Positions 11,882 to 23,100 of a stretch of 64,000 nucleotides of DNA are shown here, in pieces. The stretch lies in NCBI GenBank assembly GCA_022701365.1, contig JAKUHH010000216.1, positions 744,001 to 808,000 on the forward strand, read 5' to 3'. Made by a program: the position numbers and the translations under genes. Position 1 is the first letter of the stretch. Each line of letters starts with the position of its first letter. The DNA is from Mycocentrospora acerina. Lineage: Eukaryota; Ascomycota; Dothideomycetes; Pleosporales. The notes below the pieces were generated by a model. That model searched no databases. It saw only the letters and a program-made list of their open reading frames with translations, and was not told where the DNA came from.

Positions 11882-12329
11882 GGTTTCCTTCTTTTCAAGC
11901 AAATGAATCACAGGTGTGGGGGATTGTTGATACAATTTTTTTTTGATACCAAAATACAACGAAGCCGTAATTAGGTATTCTCTCTACTTGTCCCCACCCC
12001 CTACACTTCACTCTCCCTTTGAAAAAAATAAAATAAACAACTACTTTATTTATTTTATGCAAGTCAACAAGTCAACAAGTCTCTCCTCTTTTTTACTTTT
12101 TATTTTTCGTTCGTTCCACAGGCACGTGATCTTCTCGCGGGCACAGACTTGGCGCCGGAGTTGACTTTTGTCGGGCGATGACGCAAGGGTAGCTCCACTG
12201 CTTGTGAGACGAGGCGCTTCTTATACGACTACAACGACGACGACGTCTCTACTTGTACTTTCACAGCTGCTCATCGGTTTTAACTTGGTTTTCTCAACTA
12301 CACGCAATTAGTTATTCACATTCGTCGAG
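11748..12329. other. Intergenic region NIC96 / SDR gene with TCG microsatellite
   Basis: Contains T- and G-rich 3' flank, a perfect (TCG)11 run at 11848-11880, then a pyrimidine-rich stretch that probably serves as the promoter of the SDR gene. Confidence 0.55.
11848..11880. repeat. (TCG)11 microsatellite
   Basis: Eleven perfect TCG units in the 3' flank of NIC96. Confidence 0.95.
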
Positions 12330-13706
12330 ATGAGTGCGATTAAAGAAAAAGTCGTGCTGCTGACGGGCGCTTCGAGAGGTACGTTGATGTTGGTGTTGAT
12401 GTTGGTATATGGGTGGGGGTGTTACTTTGTACTTTGTACTTTGTTAGTTTTTTCCCGTCTGTTTTTGCATTTCTCGAGTACCTATTTCGTTTCTCCCTTT
12501 CTGGCTGGATTCTTTCTCGTTTGTCTCTCTCTTTTAATTTGTAGAATACCTTTCTCTCTCATCGCATATGTACAGTCTCTCTCTCTCTCTGTTGCTCGAT
12601 TTCTCTTGGTGAAAAATAAAAAAGATGGGACACTTGTTTTCGTCGTTGGACTAATTTTTTCTTGATTATCATCATTTTCGTTTTCATGGTTGTTATCGTT
12701 CTTCTCATTCAAGTCTTTTACACATACACAGATGTAGATATATCTACGTCTCACATCTCTCTTTCTTCCCTTCTTCCCTTCTTCCCTTCTTCCCTCCCTC
12801 CAAACTCTCCACCTACTCTTCCTAACCCCCCCTCCCCAAACAGGAATCGGCCTCGCAATCGCCCACTACCTCCTCTCCCACCACCACAAAGTCCTCCTCA
12901 TCTCGCGCACCGAATCCGCCCTCTCCGCCCTCTCCACGCAATACGGGCCCGAAAATGTAGCCATCCTCCCCGGCGACATGACAGACGCCAGTCTCGCGCC
13001 AAAAGCCGTGGCACTCGCAAAAGAGCGCTGGGGCCGGCTCGACGCGCTGATTGTTAACCACGGGACGTTGGATCCGGTGAAGCGCGTGGATGCTGCGGAT
13101 GTAGATGAGTGGAAGAGGGGGTTTGATGTGAATTTCTTTAGTGCAGTGGGGATAGTAAGTATACACTTTATTCTACTAGCACCCTAGCCCTTGACGTTTG
13201 GAACTCATGATCTCAACACAAATACATATAAAAGAGTAAATAAAAAAAACACCACTAACAAAAACACCCCTCAGATTCAAGCCGCCCTCCCTCTCCTTCG
13301 CTCCTCCTCCCCTTCATCCTCCAGCCGCATCATTCTCGTCTCCTCCGGCGCCGCCGCATCCGCCTACCAAAGCTGGGGCTGCTACGGGGCCACAAAAGCC
13401 GCGCTTAACCACCTCGCGCAGACCCTCGGCGTCGAAGAGCCATCCATCACTACTATTTCCGTGCGCCCTGGCGTCGTGGACACGGACATGCAGCGTGCGA
13501 TTCGAGAGGAGCATCACCAGACGATGAGCGCAAAGGACAAGGCCAAGTTTGCAGATCTGCATCAGAGTGGGAAGTTGCTGCGGCCGGAGCAGCCGGGCCA
13601 TGTGATTGCCAAGTTGGCGGTTGAGGGTCAAGTTGAGGGACTGAGTGGCAAGTTTGTGAGTTGGGATGATGTGGTTTTGGGGGAATTTCAGGAGGAGAAG
13701 AAATAG
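12330..13706 (+). CDS. Short-chain dehydrogenase/reductase (Rossmann SDR)
   Basis: Exons 12330-12378, 12844-13154 and 13275-13706, 263 aa; phases agree. The first intron is 465 nt, long for this genome, and splits the cofactor motif TGASRGIG. Other SDR landmarks: DM in GDMTDAS, NHGT in place of NNAG, the catalytic Ser in SSGAA, and the YxxxK pair in CYGATKAAL, followed by the RPGVVDTDM loop. Classical SDRs of this size use NAD(P)H to reduce or oxidise carbonyl or hydroxyl groups. It resembles the yeast Irc24/benzil-reductase type by length and motifs, but the substrate cannot be told from sequence. It converges on the PFK gene with 144 bp between the stops. Confidence 0.88.
12763..12794. repeat. 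Four tandem copies of an 8-nt pyrimidine unit in the SDR first intron
   Basis: The unit TTCTTCCC repeats four times just upstream of the acceptor of the long first intron, forming an extended polypyrimidine tract. Confidence 0.85.
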
Positions 13707-13850
13707 AAGTGAAAACATAGAGATAGAAGGATTCATAAAACTATCTAAAATTCATCGAGTTTCCTGCTCGTCATTCCCGTCATGAGGGGAGGGCTGAGAT
13801 GTCGTCCATGGACATTCATTCGGTTCACTTTGCGTCATGTAATTCAGTGC

Positions 13851-16342
13851 TCAAGTTCCTACTACAGTCGCTCCCCTCGGCCGACCCTGCAGTGGATCAT
13901 TGTCCATAGGCCCATCAACTGGTACTTGTGGCCTGCCACTGAGTGTGTCAACCGTCTCCTTGAGCGCCATCCAGAACTCGTGCTTGGGTCGTCGGCGGTG
14001 CCACTCCGTCTCTTTCTTCTCAACAACTTCCATAGGAGAGAAGAGCAACTTGGATCCCTTGATACCGACAACGCTGACTGACATGGGATCATCTTCAATT
14101 TCGTCCGTGTCCATACCAGCAAAGCTCTCAATGTGCTGCATAGCCTTGGTAGCGAACCTGACTGCTCGTACACGGTCCATGGGCGATGGGGTTGTTCCCT
14201 GCTGGAAGTGACCGGGAACACCGTGGCGGGACTCAAACTTGCCCTTGCCAGCCTCTGCGATCATCTGGGCAATAATCTGCACATTGTATGTCTTTGATGA
14301 TTTTTCGTTGACCAAGATGACCTTCCCGGACCTGGAGTTACCCTTGTCCTTTTTGAAGACCTCTGTCAGATGATCCATGTCGCGATCCAACATCTTGATG
14401 TTAATGCCTTCCTCTGGAGTGTAGACAGCGAGAGCTCCGATGCTGAGACCTGCAACCGTAGCGATGTATCCAGACTCGCCACCTTGTGTCTCAATAACAA
14501 ACACTCGGCGACGGGAGGCGGAGGCACTCTGTCGGCAGGCGTCACTGTATTGAATCAGTGCGTTTAAGCAGGTGTCTGAGCCAATGGAGTATTCGGTTCC
14601 AGGGACGTTATTTGAGATTGTGGCGGGGATGATAACCTGTCGAGGGGTTAGTAAAGATCTATCTCGATGCGTTGCCAATCCGTGTGTCGTAGTAGTAGAA
14701 GAAGAAAAAGAAGAAGAAAGCACAAGGTATTCAGACTAGAAAAACTTACCATTGGAATCTTAAAAGACTTGTAGAACTGACGCGCCTTTCGTAGTTCAGA
14801 AACAGCAGTGAATGCCTCAAAACCTCCGACGACGAATAGTGACTGGATGTTGTACTTTGCAAACACCGTCGACACCGTCTCGAGATCCTCGCTGGGAAGA
14901 CCACGATTTGTACCAATTTCAGATCCACCCTTTGAGGCCCATGTCTCAGCGTCGATCCACTTGATGTCTCGGACTGCGCCCAAAGGCTTGTCAGAGTGAT
15001 GTCGGATAATACCGGGAAAGCCATTGTGAAGAGCAACGGGGGTGTGTCCTCTGGCGATGCAGTAGGCTACTGCTGCACGAGTAGCTGCGTTCATTCCTCC
15101 AGCTGGCGCACCAACGTGAATGATACCAACGCGCAAGCGCTTGTTCTCTGGAAGCATCAGCTCAGGCTGGTCAGCAGCTGTTGTGATGTGGTAGGATTTG
15201 TATTGCTCCTCAAACTCGGTATCGCGGAGCTCCATGGCTCTGTGGAAGTCCTTGTTTCCAATGGCAACCGCGACTTCTTTGGTCTGAGCGACGGCTTCCA
15301 GAAGAGGCCGGCGGACAATCTTGTTCTCCTGCATACAGATGACAGGGCTGGGAGTTTCGGGGGTGGCTTCCAAGACTGCCTTGACGGCTTCGACACCTTG
15401 AAGTGTGGAGAGCATGCGATCGTAAGCACATGGTGTGCCTCCACGCTGGACGTGGCCGAGTGTTGTGATTCTTGTGTCGAGCCCGGCCTCGTTGGAGAGG
15501 ATATCCTTGACCTGCTGACAGGTAATCTTGTTTAGGTTGCGGTCGATGGCACCCTCGGCGACGACGACAATGGTCTTCCGCTTGCCCATCTGCCTCTGTT
15601 TCTTGATCTGGTGGCACATCTCCTTCTCCCAGCCCTCGTAAGGGGGGTTTTCCGGAGTGAAGACAAAGTCTGCTCCTGTGGCTACGCCAGCGCTGAGCGC
15701 GAGCCAGCCACAGTGTCTGCCCATGACCTCGATGACGAAGGCACGCTGATGGCTGACTGCTGTCGTGTCTACTGAATCAATAGCCTCGCAGATACGGCCA
15801 AGGGATGTGTAGCAACCAATGGTCGCGTCGGTCATGGAGAGATCGTTGTCGATGGAGCCTACCAGGCCGACAATGTTCAGGTGCTTGAAGGGCGTGATCT
15901 GCTCCTCGGTGAGCTCCTTGCCCTGGACCAGCTCTTCGAGCAGACTGGGCCACTCGTCGCGGAACTTGTCTGCACCGGTGAGCGAGCCGTCACCACCGCA
16001 GATGATGAGGGCGTCGATTCCCTTCATGATCATGTTCTTTGCGGCTGTACGACGGCCCTCCCGCTGCATAAACTCCATGCACCGCGCTGTGCCGATGAGC
16101 GTGCCTCCCTCGGACAGGAACCCACGGACATCCTCCCAGTGCATCTCCTTGATCATGTCGCCGCCCTTTACGAGGCCGTCGTAGCCCTCGTAGATGGCGT
16201 AGGCCTCGCAGTTGTTGTGGATGGCCATGCGCACGACGGCCCGCACTGCGCCGTTCATGCCAGGCGCGTCACCTCCGCTGGTCATGACGCCAATTCTCCT
16301 CTTCTTGCCCTCGAGGGGCGGGGGCAGGTCTGTGGGCGCCAT
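13851..16342 (-). CDS. PFK1: ATP-dependent 6-phosphofructokinase
   Basis: Exons 16342-14750 and 14636-13851 (complement), one 113-nt intron in phase 0, 792 aa. The protein is the duplicated eukaryotic PFK. The N-terminal half has the ATP loop TSGGDAPGMN (near residues 20-29), GGDGSLTGA, and the catalytic GSIDND/TDxT region. The C-terminal half repeats the fold (HVGAPAGGMNAATRA) and carries degenerate regulatory sites; ETQGGESGY and GHFQQGTTPSPMDR are typical. The enzyme makes fructose-1,6-bisphosphate, the committed step of glycolysis, in the cytosol. Length fits the single-type subunit of filamentous fungi. Start at ATG 16342 gives MAPTDLPPPLEGKKRRIGV. Confidence 0.95.
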
Positions 16343-17566
16343 GCTGGGCAGCGTGTATGGGTGTATGTGTGTGTTTATGTGGGGTTATATGTGTATGTGT
16401 AAGGGTGTATAGATGTATAGATGTATAGATGTATAGATGTATAGTTGTATATGTGTACAGGGTCAAGTCCAAGTGCAAGGGAAAAGAGCCGCAGACGGCG
16501 CGGGACAGTGGCAGGAGATGACGACAAAGTGTGCTCGCCAACTAGGGCTTGGGCGGTGGAGCAGAGATGAGGTCAAAGTGGGTAACAGCGCAGTTCTAGA
16601 CAAAAGGGCAAAATCTGAGAGAGGCCGAAGAGCGGGTCTTTTCAGGTGTTGAGCTGGGCAGCTTCGAGAGTGGGGTAGCTTTGATGCACCTGCGACAACT
16701 AACAAAGCTTGCGAGCAAGAGCACCTATGATATTTATCCTCGCGCGATGCTAGCTGCAGCCCAGCTTTTCTGCGTCTATCATGCGAAGATAAGGCATTCA
16801 GTCTATTCCATCAGCAATGGCACGGTCGGCGAAAGTGTTGTTTAGCATTTGCAAAATGCACCATGACGTGGGATCACCCCACCAACCCACTCCGACGCTG
16901 ACACTGGCCACAACCAATCCTCCGACCTGCAATCGCCTCACCTATTTCCATCCAGGAACCCGCGCAGCGACACGCAAGAGCATAGCGTCGACGTTTAGAA
17001 GCATAGCGTGTCTGTGCCGCGACATTGACTGCGCCGACTCACTGCTTGGTCTCATCCCACGTGTGCCGGCATCAGGTTGTTGAATTGCCATCGTACGAGT
17101 GACTTCGGCGCGACCGATGAGAAGCCACAGCATGCGCCTTGACATCTGAGCATATCTTTGCGCTTTCAAGTCGACGGTAGTGGGGGTCACGAATACATCA
17201 GAGTCACATGATGTTGGTTGTGATCAAAGACACCGATTCCGCTCGGAGACTTGGCTAAAGCGATTACTGAGTGGAGTTTGAACATTGACATTACAATTTC
17301 AGTAGCTAGACATTGTCATTAACAAGAAGAAACCAGCCCGCTTGGCCAATCTTAAAACTTGAAACTAGACTATCAAACATTGGTATTAATCGTTCACGTC
17401 TCAGCGGAGGCTCTCACGTACCTGACCTGCACAATACATGTTCCCCACCCAACCTCGGTTCACGCCAACGTCATAGCTCTGATTGTCTTCTTCGAAAACA
17501 TCATCCCAAAGCTACAATTTTGGATCGCCAGCACCACAAATCCCCGTGACCTCTAAAACTGCCACA
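16343..17566. promoter_or_regulatory. Divergent promoter region, PFK1 / ETR1
   Basis: About 1.2 kb between divergent starts. The PFK side has a GTATAGAT tandem repeat at 16407-16444 in the probable 5' leader. CCAAT/ATTGG-type pentamers occur (for example near 16914 and 17345), but none is decisive. Confidence 0.5.
16407..16444. repeat. 8-nt GTATAGAT minisatellite
   Basis: Between four and five copies of the octamer, 65 bp upstream of the PFK start codon. Confidence 0.85.
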
Positions 17567-18775
17567 ATGGCATCAAGACTACTTTCTCCAGCTCCGCGCG
17601 TTGCAAGAGCAAGCCTCCACCCAATCGCAGCCCGCACAGCCGTACGATCGCAACGCCGCTACGTCTCTGCATACGGCTACGAACAAGCCAAAGCACTCAC
17701 CTTCTCCAACTATGGCGAACCACCAAGCGTCCTCTCCCTCCACAGCCACTCCATCTCGCCGCCTCATGGCAACCTCATAACCCTCCGCTTCCTCGCGTCT
17801 CCGATCAATCCCGCCGACATCAACCAAATTCAAGGCGTCTACCCATCGAAGCCAAACTTCACAACAAGTCTGGGGACAGCAGATCCTATAGCTGTCGCTG
17901 GAAACGAGGGTGTGGCAGAAATCATTGCATTGGGCGACAAAGTGAAGAGTGAGGGGTTCAAAAAAGGCGATTGGGTGTTCATGAAGGGTCCTGGATTCGG
18001 GACATGGAGAACGCATGCAAGTGCTACAATAGACCAGGTCGTCAAACTGGACGATGCTATGCGAGAAGGCATCTCGCCAATCCAAGCGGGAACCGTCAGC
18101 ATCAACCCATGCACAGCATATCGTATGCTTCGCGACTTCACCACGCTAATAGAAGGTGACTGGTTCATCCAGAACGGCGCAAACTCGGGCGTTGGCCGCG
18201 CCGCGATTCAACTCGGCAAGAAATGGGGATATAAGAGTATAAACGTCATCCGCGGACGGGATGATAAAACCTCAGAGGACAAGCTGAAGAGCGAACTGAA
18301 ACAGCTCGGCGCCGACATTGTCATCACAGATGCAGAACTCCAGAGCCAAGGCATAAGAGACCTGTCCAAAGAATGGACTAATGGTGGCCGCGAGCCCATC
18401 AAGCTTGCCCTAAACTGTGTGAACGGCAAAGCCGCGACCGCCATGGCGAAACTACTTTCCTCCTCTGCACACTTCGTCACATACGGCGCAATGTCCAAAC
18501 AGCCCCTGACTATCCCAGCTTCAATGTTGATCTTCAAGAATATCCATTTCCACGGCTTTTGGGTGAGCAGGTGGGCAGAGAAGTACCCCGAAGATAAGCA
18601 GGCAACGGTCGCAGATGTGTTGGAGATGACACGCAAGGGTGAATTCAAAGACATTCCTGTAGACGAGATCAAGTGGGAGTGGGAGTCCAAGGGTGATGAG
18701 CTGATTGCAAAGGTCAAGGACACATTAGAAGGTTACCGGGAAGGCAAGGGTGTGTTTGTATTTGGAAAGACATAG
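17567..18775 (+). CDS. ETR1: Mitochondrial trans-2-enoyl-(ACP/CoA) reductase
   Basis: Single exon, 402 aa, starting at ATG 17567 (MASRLLSPAPRVARAS). The first 35 residues are rich in Arg, Ser and Ala with no acids, a typical mitochondrial presequence. The body is a zinc-free medium-chain dehydrogenase/reductase: FLASPINPADINQIQGVYP, a GNEGVAEI strand, the nucleotide-binding QNGANSGVGRAAIQL, and the ending HFHGFWVSRW characteristic of MECR/Etr1. The enzyme carries out the NADPH-dependent last step of mitochondrial type II fatty-acid synthesis, needed for lipoate and respiration. The downstream flank falls away into AT-rich accessory DNA. Confidence 0.93.
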   Translation: MASRLLSPAPRVARASLHPIAARTAVRSQRRYVSAYGYEQAKALTFSNYGEPPSVLSLHSHSISPPHGNLITLRFLASPINPADINQIQGVYPSKPNFTTSLGTADPIAVAGNEGVAEIIALGDKVKSEGFKKGDWVFMKGPGFGTWRTHASATIDQVVKLDDAMREGISPIQAGTVSINPCTAYRMLRDFTTLIEGDWFIQNGANSGVGRAAIQLGKKWGYKSINVIRGRDDKTSEDKLKSELKQLGADIVITDAELQSQGIRDLSKEWTNGGREPIKLALNCVNGKAATAMAKLLSSSAHFVTYGAMSKQPLTIPASMLIFKNIHFHGFWVSRWAEKYPEDKQATVADVLEMTRKGEFKDIPVDEIKWEWESKGDELIAKVKDTLEGYREGKGVFVFGKT

Positions 18776-19479
18776 ATTTGAGGCTAGGAATTAAAACGAT
18801 TTTTGTGTAGATGTAAGAATGCGACCCTTGCATGGATTATGTGCAGATATGATATTCGACAGAAACGTTTAGTCTACAAGTTTGGGAGGAGGAACAGACC
18901 GCGGGGTGCATTACAGTCAACAAACACGTTGTTCTGCGATGCTTTTCTCAAATCGACATCACTACTGCTGATAACCGCTAGTTACAAGTTTGTCCTCGTC
19001 CCATCCATCACCCAGCAGCTTCACCCTAAACAAACACAAAAGTCCCCTGCCTCCTCTCTACCACTCGGGAAAATGCCATTCTAAACACAAGTGCATTATC
19101 TGTGGCATACAACTGCCCATCATTCGCAACATTTTCAAATGCAATCCTCGGAACCCTCACAGGAGCTGTAATGGACGCATTCTTCAGGTTACAAAACATA
19201 ATCTCATCAGCAAGTCGATCATCAGCTTTTGGTAGTTGAGAAGAATCCACTACCAAGTATTCTTATAATAGTAGCTGCAGAGATGAAATGACGTTTCATT
19301 GGTCGTCAACTGTGTAGGCTTCAAGGTTGGTTGGGTAAGAAGTGGCTAGTTGAACTAGAAGGGTCAATGCTGCTGTCAAAAACAAGACCACACACCACAG
19401 CTCATTGGGAAACGATCAACTTCACAATCATGTCACTAAAAGTTTATTCTTCAAACACTGAATCAAAGCAAAAATAAAA
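18776..19479. other. Intergenic region before the first 5S gene
   Basis: No confident gene. A short minus-strand frame at 19026-19256 lacks an ATG start and any recognisable motif. It might be a gene remnant, but I do not call it. Confidence 0.4.
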
Positions 19480-19480
19480 A
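19471..19480 (-). terminator. Pol III T-run terminator of 5S copy 1
   Basis: On the minus strand TTTTTATTTT directly follows the mature 5S 3' end. Confidence 0.8.
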
Positions 19481-19598
19481 CATACAACAGCGGGGATTCG
19501 CCAGTGGTCACCCACCTGACTACTAGTCCGCCGGTACGTTGCTTAAATAGGGCTGAGCGAACGGGAAGCCTTGTTTTCAACGTCCTATGGTCGTATGT
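19480..19598 (-). rRNA. 5S ribosomal RNA gene (copy 1)
   Basis: Read on the minus strand the segment begins ACATACGACCATAGG and ends GCTGTTGTATG, the classic ends of Pezizomycotina 5S rRNA. The two ends pair as helix I (ACATACGAC with GTTGTATGT, one G-U pair). The internal GGTGACCAC and GCGAATCC blocks are also conserved. A T-rich run (TTTTTATTTT) follows immediately as RNA polymerase III terminator. The length is about 118-119 nt. It stands alone, as expected for dispersed 5S genes of filamentous ascomycetes. Confidence 0.93.
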
Positions 19599-20164
19599 GG
19601 AAGTTGAGCGTTTTGAGTAAACCATAGAGTGAGTCGCAGCTTTTGGCTAATATTCCCAATATATTTTGAGGAGAGTCTTTTTGCAGCAAAATTTGTAAAC
19701 AGAGCAGTCGATTAGAAATTGTAGATTGGTGATGGATGAGCTTTGGACCTTGGGAGGGACTAGTATTTACTACGTGAGAATTGAAGTGTATGTAGATATA
19801 AGATGCTCACATCGCTACTCTTTCTAAAATTATTCACATTACGTAAATCTTCATATAGGATACTGCAGACAGAAAAGATGTCCTTTAATGTTGAACGATC
19901 GGGTTACTTGATAACAATTTATAACTGAGCATGTTTATTAAAACTCCTCAAAAGGCTAGGAGCTTAAATTTTGAACAAAGGGGGTTGGAAGTAAGATGTA
20001 TCTGCTTGTCTGAAAATTTCAAAGTTTATAATACAAAGTGAAAGAAAGGGTTATGTTCTGGTTGTTGAGGAAAGAGTTAAAATAATAGATGGCGGAAAAT
20101 AGACACAACAAATGAAAGTCCAATATGAACGTAGAATAGTAATTGTTACTGAAAAGGTAATTTC
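19599..20164. other. AT-rich flank between 5S copy 1 and the GH71 gene
   Basis: Start of the AT-rich compartment. No reading frame or RNA gene seen. Confidence 0.5.
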
Positions 20165-23100
20165 TTAAAAATGTCCCTTCAAGTGGGCTCTCCGGTGTCG
20201 GTTTGTGCTGATCTTGTTTACAGGGGGGTGATCAATACTGGCAGTATCGTTGTAGGTACAAGTACGACAAAAATCCGGGGGCGTATCGTTGAGGACGGTG
20301 CCGTTGGCGAAGATGACTCCGCTAAAGGTATCAAAGCCAGTGCTGCTTGTTTTGCCGGTATTGACGTTGAGTCTGAGGCCCTGCTTTTTCGGCTCGAGAA
20401 GTGGGTGCTTGGTCTTGCTGGCCTTGCAGTTCTGACTGACCATGTACAAGTTCAGGCCGATAGCTAGAGTTTGCATCATGGGATTGTATGCAGACTCGCT
20501 CAGGTCGCTGATGTGAAAAAGGCCGACAGCGTCGTGCAGGATGACGGTAGGAAAGCTCTCGGGCGACATTTTATTGAAGCCATAGTGGTACAATGCTGGA
20601 TTGCTCTCTTGGTTGGCAATCAGCTGCAGGGTAGGCGGGGAAGCAAGGTCGAAGCCAGGAGTGCACTGCCATTGCATAATGTAGTAGTTATCTTTGCCAT
20701 TTTCTGATGATAGCTCGTCATTGCGACTGTATTTTTGCATCCGAGCGATTTGTTTGTCAGCATTCTCCCTAGTGTGCAGTTCTTCGGCCCAGTAGTCATC
20801 GCGGTGTAGATAAGTAGGCGTATTATAGATACCAGACCCGGACCGGTCTTTAGAAAGACCTTCCTTTAATCTCCCATCCGTCAAGAGTAGAACACACCCT
20901 CTGTTTTCGTTCTTGTCCATGAAGTTCTTCATAGGCTGCATATCGAATTGTGGAGTGTTGTTTAGGCCTATGCACCGGTTGTTGATGCCCTCTAGCTTAG
21001 TATAGAAGGCACTGACCATATTAGCGTCCCAATATCGAGCTTCTTTCGTCAAATCAGCGTTGTTGAGGTCCACCATGTATTTGATCGCCCACACGATGAC
21101 CTCACCAGGGTAATCCGTTGTGAAACGATTGACTCCTCTGATTAGGTCGTCCAGAGATTCACCAGTCGCGCCAGCGGGGCCAGCGGCAAGTTCCTCGTTG
21201 ACATGGGCTGCCCAAAAATTGCCCTTGTTGACGCTCACAATACGCATATCAAAGTATCGCGTGCCAACTCGCAGCTGGTTGTAGAGATCTAGGCTTTGCG
21301 TTGCCGTATTGCTGGCAGTGCCCAGACCCCACCAGCCTGAATTAGCTGTGATTTTACTCATACCACCGTCGTGCGAGCCTGGGACGACCACATGGCGGAG
21401 ATCGCGATCCTTGATGATATCGTACATGGCGCGCATCCAGGCGACTTTGTTGAGCTGTAATGAGGTGACATAGTTATACTGTTCACTTCCTGTAATGACC
21501 AGCGCTACACTGGTCCTTTCACCCGGAAAGCCAAGCTCTCGCCAGCCCAAACCCATTCCACCGAGGTCGAAAACCACACGTCTCTCGTAAGAGTCTGGTA
21601 TATGTGTTGTCACATGAACCTGGAAGGTCTTGTCTGTACCGTCGAGTTTGTAGTTGGCATATCCGTTTGTGTCGACGAAGCTTCCTACCTTGAGACTGGT
21701 GTCATAGGTGGCTTCATTCTTTCTCGCCTTTCCAGAAGGAATATCACCAAAATCCCAAGTGGAAAATTGGTAGGGTTTAGGGCCTCCAGTGTAAACCATC
21801 TTATACGGCGTAAGATTTACAATTGTCACCCACTGGTGACCGTCTGTGTCCTCGGCGTAGTTCAATTTAGTACCATCGTTCGTCCAAAGCTCTATTTCGC
21901 CTTGTGAAATATCTTCGCTGCTGTACATTCGATCTGTAGGGTTACACGTATTCTCAACTTCATTCCCACCGCCGTTCCCACTGGGAGGTGTTACTTTACA
22001 TATGTCGTCCGGGCAGTAGTTACGCTGACAAGCAAACTTGCAAAGTCCAGAGTCACCTGGAGCAGTGGCATTCTTGTCGTTAAGAGGTCCTGTGGGTACA
22101 TTTAATGCCCCGTATGAGTTGCACGTACACGTGTTCATAGGACAGAAGCCCCAGTTACACGCGTAGCTGCACAGGCCTACAAATGGAGCAGGCCCGCTTC
22201 CTCCTGTACATGCTGGAGGGAGGAAAGGTGAATAGTTTGGATTCACAGGGGTACCTTTTGTGTAGGAGCATGAGGCTGGTGGGCAATAGTCTCGTGCGCA
22301 AGCAAAGGCGCATAGACCGTCATATGCGGGACTCAGACCTGAGAGCGTGTAGCCGATGGGTTTTGTACCAACAATTTCTTTGGGTGGAGCACCGAGAGCT
22401 TGAATTAAAGAGTTAGTTGAGGTAGAAGTAGTGAGATTAAGGGGGAGTGTACCTGTGCACACACAAGCTGCTTCTGGGCAGTAGCCATTTTTGCAGGTCC
22501 ATTGGCAAATATCGTTGAAACCTAAGGCGGAGACTGATGTTAGCAAGATTCTCAAAATTAGAAAATTTTAAATTTTTGGGCTGGCAGTTTAAATATTTCG
22601 TAATTGCTGATTTTGCGTCGCCCCATAAACACTTGAGAGGGATATTAAAAGCTAGAGAAACATAGTACTTACCGTTGGCACCAAAACCCTTGACGCACTT
22701 CATCTTGCTAACAGTAAGAGGTGGAGAACGAGCAGCAATATTGGCTCCCCATTTACTGCCTACATAAGCGTTGTAGTTATTCAGTCCATTTGTGCATGTC
22801 GTTGAGATCGGCTGGCCTGTCATTTGCACAACGTTTGCACCATTCCTCGTAAGAGTGATGACCACCGCTCCTAAACGACCGCCTGTTGGAGCACTGCCTG
22901 AATGAATACCGACACCGCCATCTGGCACTACGTTCCAAGTCGCTGCAACAGCAACACCACCAATAGTGACCGAAATGCTCGCGGCTGAGCCAAGGGGAGC
23001 CGCAAAATAAATCTCATCTTGCACCATGGCCGACGGAGCAATCTCAGGCTGTAGTTGAGATGCAGTATTGCCAGTGGTACCACCGCTGCTGCAAGCCGCT

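Noticed and set aside
16269..16541. Thr/Tyr/His-rich minus-strand frame over the PFK start
   Set aside because: Translation of the GTATAGAT/GTGTAT repeats; not a gene.
19026..19256. Minus-strand frame of 76 codons with protein-like composition
   Set aside because: Starts with TTG, has no motif and no flanking exons that continue it.
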